Shown: positions 16,443-25,411 of the stretch, piece by piece | Numbering within the stretch: the stretch's first letter is position 1 | Layout: every line of letters starts with the position of its first letter | From: JANMDU01 sp043777675 | GTDB taxonomy: Bacteria; Pseudomonadota; Gammaproteobacteria; Burkholderiales; Burkholderiaceae_C | Length of the DNA stretch: 64,000 nucleotides | Assembly: GCA_043777675.1 (NCBI GenBank) | Contig: JAYWHR010000024.1 | Span: 1 to 64,000 of the forward strand | Reading direction: 5' to 3' | Position numbers and translations under genes: made by a program | The notes under the pieces: model-generated | Seen by the model: only the letters and a program-made list of their open reading frames with translations | The model's database searches: none | What the model was told of the DNA's origin: nothing

Positions 16443-18179
16443 ATGAGCAAAGCGCTACTACGCAAAACGCACCGCAAACAGCGCTTCTTCAGCGTCGTGC
16501 TTGCCGCGCCCATTGCTCTTCTTTTAATAGCAGCCTGCGCATATATAACGCCGGCTATCGGCGATTTTGATGCATGGAATGGGCTTTGGGAGGCGCCTGG
16601 GTTGCTGCGCGCCATAGGCATGACGCTGTGGACAGGATTGGCCTCTACATTGCTCGCTTGGTGGCTCGCAGCTTGGCTGCTTTCTCAAGCTTTTGGCAGC
16701 CCGTGGTGGCATCGTCTTGTACGCAGCCTGCCTGCGCTGTTGGCTACACCGCATGCGGCTTTCGCGGTGGGGCTGGTGTTTTTGATCGCACCCAGCGGCT
16801 GGCTGCTGCGAGCCTTCTCGCCATGGCTCACCGGCTATTTTGCGCCGCCGCAGATTGCCACCTCGCAAGATGCCTGTGGCCTCGGCTTGATTGCCATGCT
16901 GATCTTCAAAGAAGTTCCTTTTTTGCTGTGGGCAGCCGCCACGCAATTGCAGCGAGACGATACCGGCGCGCGCTGGCAGCGCGAAGCTTGGGCGGCGCAA
17001 ACATTGGGCTACAGCCGCGCTAAAGCCTTCTGGCAAGTGCTCTGGCCACAACTCTCGCAGCGCCTGCTCTGGCCACTGCTGGCGGTGTTGGCTTATGGGC
17101 TCACGGTGGTCGATGCGGCATTGATTGCTGGGCCCGGCAGCCCAACTACGCTTGCCGTGCGTGCTTGGGCTTGGCTGCAAGACAGTGACGAAGCGACGAA
17201 TGCAATTGGCGCAGTGGCGGGCTGGCTGCTCACTGGCTTGGTGGCTGCGTCTGCTGCGCTGATCTGGCTACGCGATAAGCTCCGGAAAGGCCAAACTCAG
17301 AGCGAGCAGAAAAAATCGTGTTATTTAAAAGCGCCTTTGTGGTCACATGCTTTGACCGGCGTACGCGGCAACGATGAGCCGTTGCGCGCTTGGCAAGCGG
17401 GCCGCATCGCGTGGGCGGCTGTGATGCTGCTTTATATCGCCGTGCTCTTGGCCTTGGCTGTAGGCAGCATCGCCGGCGTGTGGCCATTCCCCGCGCTGCT
17501 GCCGCAAAGCTTGAGCTGGGAGGCTTGGCAATCGGTTTTCAAAAGCAGCAGCAGTGTGTGGATGACGCTCACATTGGCTGCCTCTAGCTCTTGCGTTGCG
17601 CTCATCTGGTCTCTCGCGTGGCTCGAGCTCAGCCCGCCAAACTGGGATGCAGCGCTGCGCAAGTTGCTCTGTCTTCCTTTGCTCTTGCCTGGTGTGCTTT
17701 GGGTGGTAGGAACTCATCGGCTAGCCCTTGCGGGTGGGCTCACGGGCTCGTGGGTTGGTGTGTTGCTCGTGCATCTGCTGGCGGTGTTGCCCTACACGCT
17801 GATTGCGCTCTCGCCTGCCTACCAAGGCTTTGATGCACGCTATGCCCACATCAGCGCGGCTTTAGGCAAGAGCCGCTGGACGTATCTCACCCGAGTGAAA
17901 TGGCCACTGCTGCGCACCAGTTTATGGAGTACGGCAGCCGTGGGCTTTGCAGTGAGCGTGGCGCAGTTTTTACCGACGCTCTACATTGGCGAAGGTCGTA
18001 TCGTGACGGTGACCACCGAGGCAGTCACGCTCTCATCTGGCGGCCAGCGCTCGCTTGTCGCTGCTTTCGCTTGGCTGCAATGGCTGCTGCCAGCAATGGC
18101 TTTTGCGTTCGCTGCTTGGCGGGGCAAGCCCAGGCGCTGGACTGCAAAAGCGTCATCCCCACTAAACTCATCGCCATGA
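16443..18179 (+). CDS. ynjC: ABC transporter permease, double-length, YnjC-like
   Basis: 578 residues with two fused permease halves (about 1-285 and 300-578), each with roughly six helices and an EAA-type loop (QREAWAAQTLGYSRAKAFWQ near 180-199; a second around HISAALGKSRWTYLTRVKWP). It pairs with YnjB and the ATPase YnjD. The first membrane helix (residues 25-44, LIAACAYITPAIGDFD) is encoded by a copy of the GCCGGC-core repeat, so the start of this helix may be repeat-derived. The stop overlaps the ynjD start (ATGA). Confidence 0.85.
   Translation: MSKALLRKTHRKQRFFSVVLAAPIALLLIAACAYITPAIGDFDAWNGLWEAPGLLRAIGMTLWTGLASTLLAWWLAAWLLSQAFGSPWWHRLVRSLPALLATPHAAFAVGLVFLIAPSGWLLRAFSPWLTGYFAPPQIATSQDACGLGLIAMLIFKEVPFLLWAAATQLQRDDTGARWQREAWAAQTLGYSRAKAFWQVLWPQLSQRLLWPLLAVLAYGLTVVDAALIAGPGSPTTLAVRAWAWLQDSDEATNAIGAVAGWLLTGLVAASAALIWLRDKLRKGQTQSEQKKSCYLKAPLWSHALTGVRGNDEPLRAWQAGRIAWAAVMLLYIAVLLALAVGSIAGVWPFPALLPQSLSWEAWQSVFKSSSSVWMTLTLAASSSCVALIWSLAWLELSPPNWDAALRKLLCLPLLLPGVLWVVGTHRLALAGGLTGSWVGVLLVHLLAVLPYTLIALSPAYQGFDARYAHISAALGKSRWTYLTRVKWPLLRTSLWSTAAVGFAVSVAQFLPTLYIGEGRIVTVTTEAVTLSSGGQRSLVAAFAWLQWLLPAMAFAFAAWRGKPRRWTAKASSPLNSSP
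16515..16575 (+). repeat. GCCGGC-core dispersed repeat inside the ynjC-like gene
   Basis: Reads TTTTAATAGCAGCCTGCGCA, then TATATAACGCCGGCTATC. The match covers the core and head but the A-rich tail has decayed to GGCGATTTTGATGC. Translated in the same frame as the ftsY and amiC copies (I-A-x-x-A-Y-x-x-P-A). Confidence 0.65.
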
Positions 18180-18820
18180 AGATTCAAGTCAAGCAACTCC
18201 GCGTAGGCACAGGCAGCGAGCAGCGCATGTTGATGCAAGGCTTTAAGCTCACTTGCGCGCCTGGCAGCGTGACTACGCTGATGGGGCCAAGCGGCTGTGG
18301 TAAATCCAGTCTTTTGGCCGCTATTGCTGGCCTACCCCTATCAGGTTTGCAAGCAGAAGTCAGCGTGGAGCTCGCTGGCAAAAGAGTCGATCACTTGCCC
18401 ACCAGCCTGCGCCACATCGGCCTGTTGTTTCAAGACGATCTGCTTTTCGCGCACATGAGCGTGCGCGAAAATTTGCTCTTTGCCGTGCCGCCCGGTGCAA
18501 AGGCCGAGCGTATAGCGCAAGCTAACGCAGCTCTGGATGAACTCGGCTTCCAAGCCATGGCCGATCGCAACCCCCTCACGCTCTCCGGCGGCCAGCGCGC
18601 CCGCGTCTCGCTCATGCGCACCCTGCTCGCCAAGCCGCAAGCCCTTCTGCTTGATGAACCCTTCTCCAAACTGGACGTCACGCTACGCGAGCAATTTCGC
18701 CAATTCGTCTTCGCGCATGTGCACCGCCTGCAATTGCCCACGCTGCTCGTGACGCACGATGCGGCAGATATTGCAGATGCTTCAAAAGTAATCGATTTTG
18801 AAAGCATAGTACATGCTTGA
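18176..18820 (+). CDS. ynjD: ABC transporter ATP-binding protein, YnjD-like
   Basis: 214 residues starting MKIQVKQL at the ATG that overlaps the permease stop. Walker A is GPSGCGKSSLL, the Q-loop LLFQDDLLFAHM, the signature TLSGGQRARVSLMR and Walker B ALLLDEPFSKLD, then the switch His in LVTHDAADI. It powers the YnjBC importer. The frame stays open far upstream, but that part is antisense-like shadow of the permease gene. It overlaps the next gene by eight bases. Confidence 0.93.
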   Translation: MKIQVKQLRVGTGSEQRMLMQGFKLTCAPGSVTTLMGPSGCGKSSLLAAIAGLPLSGLQAEVSVELAGKRVDHLPTSLRHIGLLFQDDLLFAHMSVRENLLFAVPPGAKAERIAQANAALDELGFQAMADRNPLTLSGGQRARVSLMRTLLAKPQALLLDEPFSKLDVTLREQFRQFVFAHVHRLQLPTLLVTHDAADIADASKVIDFESIVHA

Positions 18821-19418
18821 TCGCCACATCACCCCATTGATCCGCCCGGCAGTAGAGGCGATTGCTCGCAGCTTAGTCAAGCTCGGTTTGCGCGCTGATC
18901 ATGTGACCTTTGCAGCCTTCGGCATCGGCATCGTCGCTATGATTTGTATAGCATTCCGCGCTTATTTTGTGGCGGCAATCCTCATTCTTCTGTCCAGATT
19001 GTGCGATGCACTCGACGGCGCTGTCGCTAGGCAAACGGAGGCTACAGATGCAGGCGGATTTCTCGACATCGTATTGGATTTCTTGTTTTATGCGGGTGTC
19101 GTGCTTGCGTTTGCCTTAGCCGTACCGAAATCGAATGCCTTGCCTGCGGCCGTGTTGCTCATGAGCTTTGTGGGCACCACATCAAGCTTTCTCGCTTTTG
19201 GCGTGCTGGCGGCCAAGCGCGGCATCACCAGTATGGAATACCCTGATAAATCGTTCTATTTCTTGGGCGGCTTGGCCGAAGCCACCGAGACTTTGATCAT
19301 TTTCATGGCCATGTGCATTTGGCCGAAATGGTTTGCGCAACTCGCGTACGGATTTGCAGCGCTGTGCGCAATCACAACATTCACGCGTATTGTTGGCGGC
19401 TACAACACGCTGAAATAG
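18813..19418 (+). CDS. ynjF: CDP-alcohol phosphatidyltransferase, YnjF-like
   Basis: 201 residues, about six membrane helices. The full catalytic pattern of the family, D-x2-D-G-x2-A-R-x8-G-x3-D-x3-D, is present: CDALDGAVARQTEATDAGGF then LDIVLDF, about residues 68-93. Such enzymes move a phospho-alcohol from a CDP-linked donor to an alcohol acceptor in the inner membrane. Its position after ynjBCD matches E. coli ynjF, whose substrate is unknown. Together with the kinase and DUF2064 domain upstream it could complete a kinase / nucleotidyl transfer / headgroup transfer route; that is inference. Confidence 0.88.
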   Translation: MLDRHITPLIRPAVEAIARSLVKLGLRADHVTFAAFGIGIVAMICIAFRAYFVAAILILLSRLCDALDGAVARQTEATDAGGFLDIVLDFLFYAGVVLAFALAVPKSNALPAAVLLMSFVGTTSSFLAFGVLAAKRGITSMEYPDKSFYFLGGLAEATETLIIFMAMCIWPKWFAQLAYGFAALCAITTFTRIVGGYNTLK

Positions 19419-19560
19419 TGCATCCGCCATGCGCAAATGAATACTTGCGTGAATACTTCACACTGCTAGACTGGTTTGCAGTAAGAATCTGCGCGTTAAC
19501 GCAGACTCATCAGTGCATATCGGTTGCGCGTTCATGCGTAACTCATAACAACGAGGATTT

Positions 19561-21735
19561 ATGAATAAGAGCAAACTCATCCTGATTTTGGCGCTCATCG
19601 CAGCCATCATCGCTTTCTTCGCGCTAGATTTAGGGCGCTTTTTCACGTTGGATTTCATCAAGCAAAGCCAAGCGCAGTTTGGAGAACTGTATGCGCAAAA
19701 GCCCGCGCAGGTGATTGGGGGTTTCTTTGCGATTTATGTGGCTGTGACGGCGCTCTCTTTGCCTGGCGCAACGATCATGACGCTGGCTGGTGGCGCTATT
19801 TTCGGCCTGGCCACGGGCTTGATCATCGTTTCCTTTGCATCCACTATCGGCGCTACGCTGGCCTTCCTCGCCGCCCGCTTTGCCTTGGGTGAATCGGTGC
19901 AGAAAAAGTTTGGCGCGCGCATGGCTGAGATCAACAAAGGTGTGGAAAAAGAAGGCGCGTTTTATCTGTTTACCCTGCGCCTCGTGCCGCTCGTGCCCTT
20001 CTTCGTGATCAACCTATTGATGGGTTTGACGAAGATGAAAACCTTGACTTTTTTCTGGGTGAGCCAGCTGGGCATGTTGCTTGGCACGGCGGTCTTCGTG
20101 AATGCGGGTACGCAGCTGGCGAAGATTGATTCGCTCAAAGGCATCCTCTCGCCCGGCTTGATCGGTTCTTTCGTATTGCTTGGCATCTTTCCCATCGTTG
20201 CGAAAAAGATCATTGAAACCATTAAAAAGCGCAAGGTGTATGCCCAATGGAATCATGTCAAACCAAAATCTTTCGACCGCAATTTAGTAGTGATTGGCGC
20301 GGGCGCGGGTGGCTTGGTGTCTGCTTATATTGCGGCGGCTGTGAAAGCCAAAGTCACGCTGATTGAAGCGCACAAAATGGGCGGTGATTGCTTGAATTTT
20401 GGCTGCGTCCCGAGCAAGGCGATCATCAAATCCGCGAAGCTCGCGCATCAAATGCGCCATGCCAGCAACTATGGTTTGTCGGATGCGCAGCCCAGTTTCA
20501 GCTTCAAAGCCGTGATGCAGCGCGTGCATGCCGTTATTGCTGCGATTGAGCCGCATGATTCGGTGGAGCGCTATACCGGGCTAGGCGTGGAAGTTTTGCA
20601 GGGTTACGCAAAAATCATCAATCCATGGACGGTAGAGATCGCCATGAACGATGGCAGCAAACAGACGCTTACGACCCGTAGTATCGTGATCGCCGCTGGC
20701 GCGCGCCCTGTGGTGCCGCCCTTGCCGGGCATTGAAGGCTCAGGCTACGTGACGAGCGACACGCTTTGGGATGCGTTCGCTGCCCTTGATGCTGTGCCGC
20801 CGCGCCTGATTGTGCTCGGCGGTGGGCCTATTGGCTCAGAACTGGCGCAAGCGTTTGCTAGGCTTGGCAGCAAGGTTTCGCAAATTGAGATGGCGCCGCG
20901 TATTTTGATCCGTGAAGACGAGGAAGTTTCCAAGCACGCCATGGATTCCATGCGTAGCGATGGCGTGGATATTTTGTGCAGCCACAAAGCGTTGCGCTTT
21001 GAAGTGACGGGGGCGAGCAAAGCGCTGATCGTGGAGCATGGCGAGTCCGACAAAAGGGTTGAAAAACGCATTGAATACGACCAAATCATTTGCGCAGTAG
21101 GCCGCATCGCGCGTTTAACGGGCTACGGCTTGGAAGACCTTGGCATCCCAACACAGCGCACCGTGGACACCAACGAGTATCTCGAGACGATTTATCCCAA
21201 CATCTATGCCGCCGGCGATGTAGCCGGGCCTTACCAGTTCACGCATATGGCGGCGCACCAAGCTTGGTATGCCGCTGTGAACGCACTGTTTGGTGCGTTT
21301 AAGAAATTCAAAGTCGATTACCGCATCGTGCCAGCCGCTACGTTCATTGATCCCGAAGTCGCTCGCGTGGGCTTGAATGAGACGGAAGCCAAAGCTGCGG
21401 GCATCGCCTACGAAGTCACCAAATACGGCATTGACGATCTCGACCGCGCCATTGCCGACAGCGAAGCACATGGCTTCGTGAAAGTGCTCACCGTGCCGGG
21501 CAAAGACAAGATTCTTGGCGTGACGATTGTGGGCGTGCATGCAGGCGATTTGCTGGCCGAATACGTGTTGGCTATGAAGCATGGCTTGGGGCTCAACAAA
21601 ATTTTGGGAACGATTCACATCTACCCCACTCTAGCGGAAGCCAACAAATACGTCGCGGGCGAATGGAAGCGGGCGCATCAGCCCCACAAAGTGCTCGCTT
21701 GGCTTAAAAAATACCACGATTGGAGAAGATCATGA
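19561..21735 (+). CDS. Fusion of TVP38/TMEM64 (DedA-like) membrane domain with FAD disulfide oxidoreductase
   Basis: 724 residues. Residues 1-225 form a TVP38/TMEM64 membrane domain with the SNARE-associated core (GATIMTLAGGAIFGLATGL, RLVPLVPFFVINLLMGLTKM). Residues 240-724 are a pyridine nucleotide-disulfide oxidoreductase of the mercuric reductase/lipoamide dehydrogenase type: VIGAGAGGLVSAYIAA, the redox-active GGDCLNFGCVPSKA, NAD site LGGGPIGSELAQAFARLG, AAGDVAG and the C-terminal dimer domain with TIHIYPTLAE. E. coli has the parts separately near ynj (ydjX/ydjZ). No N-terminal HMA or C-terminal vicinal Cys, so mercury reduction is unlikely. DUF547 follows with a four-base overlap. Confidence 0.9.
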   Translation: MNKSKLILILALIAAIIAFFALDLGRFFTLDFIKQSQAQFGELYAQKPAQVIGGFFAIYVAVTALSLPGATIMTLAGGAIFGLATGLIIVSFASTIGATLAFLAARFALGESVQKKFGARMAEINKGVEKEGAFYLFTLRLVPLVPFFVINLLMGLTKMKTLTFFWVSQLGMLLGTAVFVNAGTQLAKIDSLKGILSPGLIGSFVLLGIFPIVAKKIIETIKKRKVYAQWNHVKPKSFDRNLVVIGAGAGGLVSAYIAAAVKAKVTLIEAHKMGGDCLNFGCVPSKAIIKSAKLAHQMRHASNYGLSDAQPSFSFKAVMQRVHAVIAAIEPHDSVERYTGLGVEVLQGYAKIINPWTVEIAMNDGSKQTLTTRSIVIAAGARPVVPPLPGIEGSGYVTSDTLWDAFAALDAVPPRLIVLGGGPIGSELAQAFARLGSKVSQIEMAPRILIREDEEVSKHAMDSMRSDGVDILCSHKALRFEVTGASKALIVEHGESDKRVEKRIEYDQIICAVGRIARLTGYGLEDLGIPTQRTVDTNEYLETIYPNIYAAGDVAGPYQFTHMAAHQAWYAAVNALFGAFKKFKVDYRIVPAATFIDPEVARVGLNETEAKAAGIAYEVTKYGIDDLDRAIADSEAHGFVKVLTVPGKDKILGVTIVGVHAGDLLAEYVLAMKHGLGLNKILGTIHIYPTLAEANKYVAGEWKRAHQPHKVLAWLKKYHDWRRS

Positions 21736-22556
21736 TCACCTCAAAATTACAACGCAGAGCTATCATTTCAATAGCGCTTGGCGCAGCATTCTTGCCGGCC
21801 ATCCCTGCTTTTGCCCAAACATTTGATCATTCTTATGCCACTTGGGATGCGCTCCTGAAGAAGCATGTGAAATGGCTGACCGATAACAAGCAAAGCCGCA
21901 CCAACTATCGTAGCTTTGCTGCAGATCGCGCCGAACTCAAAAAAGTGTTGGAGAGTTTGTCAGCCGTCAGCATGGCGCAATTCACTGCATTTTCTAAAGA
22001 CCAGCAGCAAGCATTCTTGATCAATGCCTACAACGCGTTCACTGTCGAAGTGATCCTCACGAAATACCCCGATATCAAATCGATCAAAGAGCTGGGCTCG
22101 TTCAATCGCGGCCCGTGGAAAAATGAGTTTTTTACCTTGCTGGGTGAAAAGCATCATCTCGATTGGATTGAGCATGAGCAATTGCGCCCCAAATACGCTG
22201 AGCCGCGTGTACATGTAGCTGTCAACTGTGCCAGCATTGGCTGCCCTGCACTCTTCCCAGATGCATTCACTGCTCCTAAATTAGATGCCATGCTAGAAGA
22301 CGGCATGCGCCGATTCATGGGCGACCGCACGCGCAATCGTTATGACAACGGCAAGCTGCAAGTCTCCAACATCTTCAAATGGTTCAAAGAAGATTTTGAA
22401 AAAGGCAACAAAGGTTTTACGAAGCTTGAAGATGTGTTTGCCAAGTATGCAGATCTCCTAACACCTGATGAAACAGCGCGTAACCAGATCAAGGCCAAAG
22501 CAGTTTCTATCAGCCATCTCGATTACGATTGGAGCTTGAACGATACCGGCAAATAA
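21732..22556 (+). CDS. DUF547 domain secreted protein
   Basis: 274 residues from the ATG that overlaps the preceding stop. Signal peptide up to AIPAFAQ, then the DUF547 domain: FLINAYNAFTVEVILTKYP near residues 95-113, LDWIEHEQLRPKYAEPRVHVAVNCASIGCPAL around 142-173 with the conserved Cys pair. DUF547 resembles a papain-like fold with Cys and His; activity is unknown. Co-occurrence with TVP38-oxidoreductase genes and TIGR04283 transferases is a recurring pattern. The signal-peptide codons resemble the GCCGGC-core repeat. Confidence 0.85.
   Translation: MITSKLQRRAIISIALGAAFLPAIPAFAQTFDHSYATWDALLKKHVKWLTDNKQSRTNYRSFAADRAELKKVLESLSAVSMAQFTAFSKDQQQAFLINAYNAFTVEVILTKYPDIKSIKELGSFNRGPWKNEFFTLLGEKHHLDWIEHEQLRPKYAEPRVHVAVNCASIGCPALFPDAFTAPKLDAMLEDGMRRFMGDRTRNRYDNGKLQVSNIFKWFKEDFEKGNKGFTKLEDVFAKYADLLTPDETARNQIKAKAVSISHLDYDWSLNDTGK
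21758..21805 (+). repeat. Possible GCCGGC-core repeat remnant in the DUF547 signal peptide
   Basis: GCTATCATTTCAATAGCGCT followed by TGGCGCAGCATTCTTGCCGGCC fits the repeat's head and core, in the same frame as the ftsY copy. The tail is absent and alanine-rich signal peptides are of similar composition, so chance cannot be excluded. Confidence 0.4.
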
Positions 22557-22558
22557 AC

Positions 22559-23287
22559 ATGCGCTTCCTCGCTCTTTCGCTCTTCCTTGCACTCGCCGGA
22601 TGGAGTGCGCAAGCCGCCAGCGTGGCCGCGTTTTCCAGCGAATCGGGTAGCCAGCCGCCCAAGCCTTGGCAGGTGATCGGCTTGCCAGAGCGCTTCGCCA
22701 AGCCTATTACACAGTTTGATTTAACAGATGTAGACGGCTCGCGGGCGCTGCGCGTGAAGGCCGATAAATCTTGGGGCTCGCTATCGCATCCGATCACCGA
22801 GATTGTGAAGCCCAGCACCATGCTACGCTGGCGCTGGCGGCTGGAGCAGCCACTCGCCAAAAGCGATATTCACGCCAAAGCTACCGAAGACAGCGCTTTG
22901 AAAGTTTGCCTGAGCTTTGATATGCCAGCAGACAGCATCCCGAATGGCGAGCGTGTGCTTTTCAAGCTCGCTCAAGCCTTTACCAAAGAAAAAATCCCCA
23001 CGGCTACGCTGTGCTACATCTGGGGCGGCAGGGAGGCGATTGGCTATGAGCAGGCCAGCTTGTTCACTGCCCGCGTGCGCTTCATCGTCTTGGCCAATGA
23101 GGGTGCGCCACTCAAAACATGGCAGAGCAAAGAGCGCAATGTTTATGCCGATTTTATGAAGGCTTTTGGGCAGGAAGCCGGCACAGTTCCTGCGCTGAGC
23201 GCTATCATTATAGGAGCAGACGCGGATAACACCCAGGGCAGCAGTTACGGCTATGTGGGCGATGTGTTGCTCAGTAGCCCGCCCTGA
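22559..23287 (+). CDS. DUF3047 secreted protein
   Basis: 242 residues, ATG two bases after the DUF547 stop. A signal peptide ends SAQAASV. The body matches DUF3047: RALRVKADKSWGSLSHPI, LRWRWRLEQPLAKSDIHAK, CLSFDMP and the ending IIIGADADNTQG with YVGDV. The fold is probably a beta-sandwich; the role is unknown. It is the last gene of the ten-gene run that starts at 11742, and is followed by about 120 bp without a gene. Confidence 0.82.
   Translation: MRFLALSLFLALAGWSAQAASVAAFSSESGSQPPKPWQVIGLPERFAKPITQFDLTDVDGSRALRVKADKSWGSLSHPITEIVKPSTMLRWRWRLEQPLAKSDIHAKATEDSALKVCLSFDMPADSIPNGERVLFKLAQAFTKEKIPTATLCYIWGGREAIGYEQASLFTARVRFIVLANEGAPLKTWQSKERNVYADFMKAFGQEAGTVPALSAIIIGADADNTQGSSYGYVGDVLLSSPP
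23155..23218 (-). repeat. Possible GCCGGC-core repeat in the DUF3047 gene
   Basis: The minus strand reads TATAATGATAGCGCTCAGCGCA, GGAACTGTGCCGGCTTCC, TGCCCAAAAGCCTTC, close to the repeat through head, core and tail. However, the encoded residues also fit the family's normal C-terminal pattern, so this may be convergence rather than insertion. Confidence 0.35.
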
Positions 23288-23409
23288 AAACGACAAATCA
23301 AGCATCCAAATGCCTCTGGCTTGCGTATTTGTTGTATCGATTTCATTGTAAGAATCATTCACTGTAAGCGACGTATGCTCTACGAGTGAGATTTCCCACA
23401 AAGCCCAAG

Positions 23410-24783
23410 ATGCCCAAGACCCTGCTGCTGTTCAATTACGACTGGGATGCCACCGCCACCCAAACCCTGCAATCGCAAGGCCATGCTTTTGACGAGCGCG
23501 GGTTTGACCTATTCAGCTTTCCTAGCAATGCGAATCTGCCCTTCTTCAGCATGAATCGCTTTGTGAACAAGCTGGCCATACAGGCCAAGCGCGAAGGCTG
23601 GCAGGCCGTGAGCTCTCAGCATGAGCAGTTTGGCGCGCTTGCGGCTGCTTTGCTCGCCGAGAAAATGGGTTGGCCGGGCACGAGCCCTACAGCCGTCGCC
23701 GCTTGTCAACACAAGCTCTACGCCCGGAAAATCCTAGAGCAAGTTGCCCCACAGGCAAACGTGAAATTTACTCGCCTGCCCTGCGCTTATGGCGAGGATG
23801 TGCCACAAGATTTGCCCGATGGTTTGCAATATCCCGTATTTGTCAAACCCGTCAAAGCAGCATTCTCCGTGCTCGCGCAGGTTGTACGTTCTCGCCAAGA
23901 GCTGCAAAATTTCACGCGTTTTGGCGCGTATGAGCTCTGGGTAATCAAACATTTGGTGCGCCCTTTTGAAGAGGTTTGCTATTCGCTCTTGCCCGACGCA
24001 GGCACGGCACACAGCATGCTCTTGGAAGAGCCCGTCCGTGGGCTGCAATACAGCTTAGATGGCGTTGCTTTTCAAGGGGAGATCAAGCCACTGGGTGTGG
24101 TTGATAGCATCATGTATCCCGGCACGCAGGCCTTCATGCGCTTTGACTATCCATCACGCTTACCCCAAGCCGCGCAGGATCAGGCGCTTGCTGTGGCGAA
24201 AAAATTTCTGAACGCTGTAGGCTTCGCACATGGCATGTTCAATATGGAATTCTTCTACGATGCCTCGACTCAAACACTCAAAGTGATTGAATTCAACCCA
24301 CGCATGGCCTCGCAATTTTCTGATCTGTACCGAAGGGTCGATGGGATTAACCTGCACGCCATGGCGCTCGAAATGGCCTATGGCCGCGATCCATGGGCGC
24401 TGCCTCGCGCTGCCAGCAAAAGTGACGCATTGGTCGGTGCAGCATCCAGCTTCGTTTACCGCGTGTTTGATGAGCGCGCCAATCATCTGCCCCAGCGCAT
24501 TCCTGGGATGCCCAGCGCCGTGCAGCGCGAGCAACTGCAAACGCAATTGCCCGACCACCTGTTTTTGCAATTTCCCAAAGCCGGCCATTCGCTCGCGCGA
24601 GATTTCAAATGGCTGGGCAGCTACCGCTATGGCATCTTGCATTTAAGCGGCAGCGACGCGCATGATCTGCAAAAGCGGTGCCAGAGAGCAAGTGGTATCC
24701 TGCATTGGCCGATTCCGTATGCCGATGGCCTGAATGAGGAACTTACGTCTTCCAACGCATTCCCAGACAGTATCCGCATTTAA
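23410..24783 (+). CDS. ATP-grasp carboxylate ligase of unknown substrate
   Basis: 457 residues starting MPKTLLLFNYDW; a GTG eight codons earlier is the alternative. The middle has the ATP-grasp pattern: QYPVFVKPVKAAFSVLAQVV (ATP-binding Lys), LLEEPVRG, then HGMFNMEFFYD and VIEFNPRMASQFSDLYRRV with the Glu and Asn that bind Mg2+. The enzyme would form an amide or peptide-like bond through an acyl phosphate. The C-terminal 100 residues (from about 345) resemble an extra lid domain. A YHS-domain lipoprotein follows 24 bp after the stop. No pathway partners are recognised, so the product is unknown. Confidence 0.75.
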   Translation: MPKTLLLFNYDWDATATQTLQSQGHAFDERGFDLFSFPSNANLPFFSMNRFVNKLAIQAKREGWQAVSSQHEQFGALAAALLAEKMGWPGTSPTAVAACQHKLYARKILEQVAPQANVKFTRLPCAYGEDVPQDLPDGLQYPVFVKPVKAAFSVLAQVVRSRQELQNFTRFGAYELWVIKHLVRPFEEVCYSLLPDAGTAHSMLLEEPVRGLQYSLDGVAFQGEIKPLGVVDSIMYPGTQAFMRFDYPSRLPQAAQDQALAVAKKFLNAVGFAHGMFNMEFFYDASTQTLKVIEFNPRMASQFSDLYRRVDGINLHAMALEMAYGRDPWALPRAASKSDALVGAASSFVYRVFDERANHLPQRIPGMPSAVQREQLQTQLPDHLFLQFPKAGHSLARDFKWLGSYRYGILHLSGSDAHDLQKRCQRASGILHWPIPYADGLNEELTSSNAFPDSIRI

Positions 24784-24807
24784 TATTTTTTTCAAGCATT
24801 CATCATC

Positions 24808-25401
24808 ATGAACACCTCTTCACGCAGCCTTCTCATCGCTGCAGCCCTAGCCGCTGCACTCACCTTAGGCGGTTGCGCTGCGATCACCGCTCAAAATCCT
24901 AGCGGTAAGCTCACGCCAGTCAACGCGCATGCCATCGAAGGCAATAGTCGCGTCATGCTCAATGGTCATGATGTCGTGTCCTATTTCACGCAAAACAAGC
25001 ATGCGATGGGATCTCCCCAGTTCAGCAGCGATTACGAAGGAATCACCTTCCAATTTGCGAGCGCCGAACACAAAGCCCTGTTCGACAAAGAGCCTACAAA
25101 GTACCAACCTCAATACGGCGGCTACTGCGCCAATGGCATTGTCTACGGAATCCCTTGGGGCGGCGATGCAGACTCATGGCGCATGATTGATGGCAAGCTG
25201 TATATCTTCGGCGGGGCAGGGTCGCGCGATGGCTTCTTGCTGGATGTGCCCGGCAACACCAAGTTAGCTGATAAATACTGGAAGGAAGAAGTCGCAGGAA
25301 ACAACAGTTTTTGGCAGCGCAGCAAACGCCTTGTCCTACGAGTTCCGCATTACAAATCAGGCGATCAGATTGCAGCGGCCGTTGCTGCTGCCAAGAAATA
25401 A
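24808..25401 (+). CDS. YHS-domain lipoprotein
   Basis: 197 residues. Type II signal peptide with lipobox LTLGGCAA (Cys23), so probably anchored in a membrane on the periplasmic side. The YHS domain follows, with GHDVVSYFTQNKHAMGSPQF and EHKALFDKEPTKYQPQYGGY, then CANGI. YHS domains are thought to bind metal or heme-like ligands; activity here is unknown. It lies just after the ATP-grasp gene on the same strand and faces the minus-strand livF gene, with only ten bases between them. Confidence 0.85.
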   Translation: MNTSSRSLLIAAALAAALTLGGCAAITAQNPSGKLTPVNAHAIEGNSRVMLNGHDVVSYFTQNKHAMGSPQFSSDYEGITFQFASAEHKALFDKEPTKYQPQYGGYCANGIVYGIPWGGDADSWRMIDGKLYIFGGAGSRDGFLLDVPGNTKLADKYWKEEVAGNNSFWQRSKRLVLRVPHYKSGDQIAAAVAAAKK

Positions 25402-25411
25402 ATTCTTGTCT

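Noticed and set aside
19561..21735. Mercuric reductase function for the TVP38-oxidoreductase fusion
   Set aside because: No heavy-metal-associated domain and no C-terminal vicinal cysteine pair.
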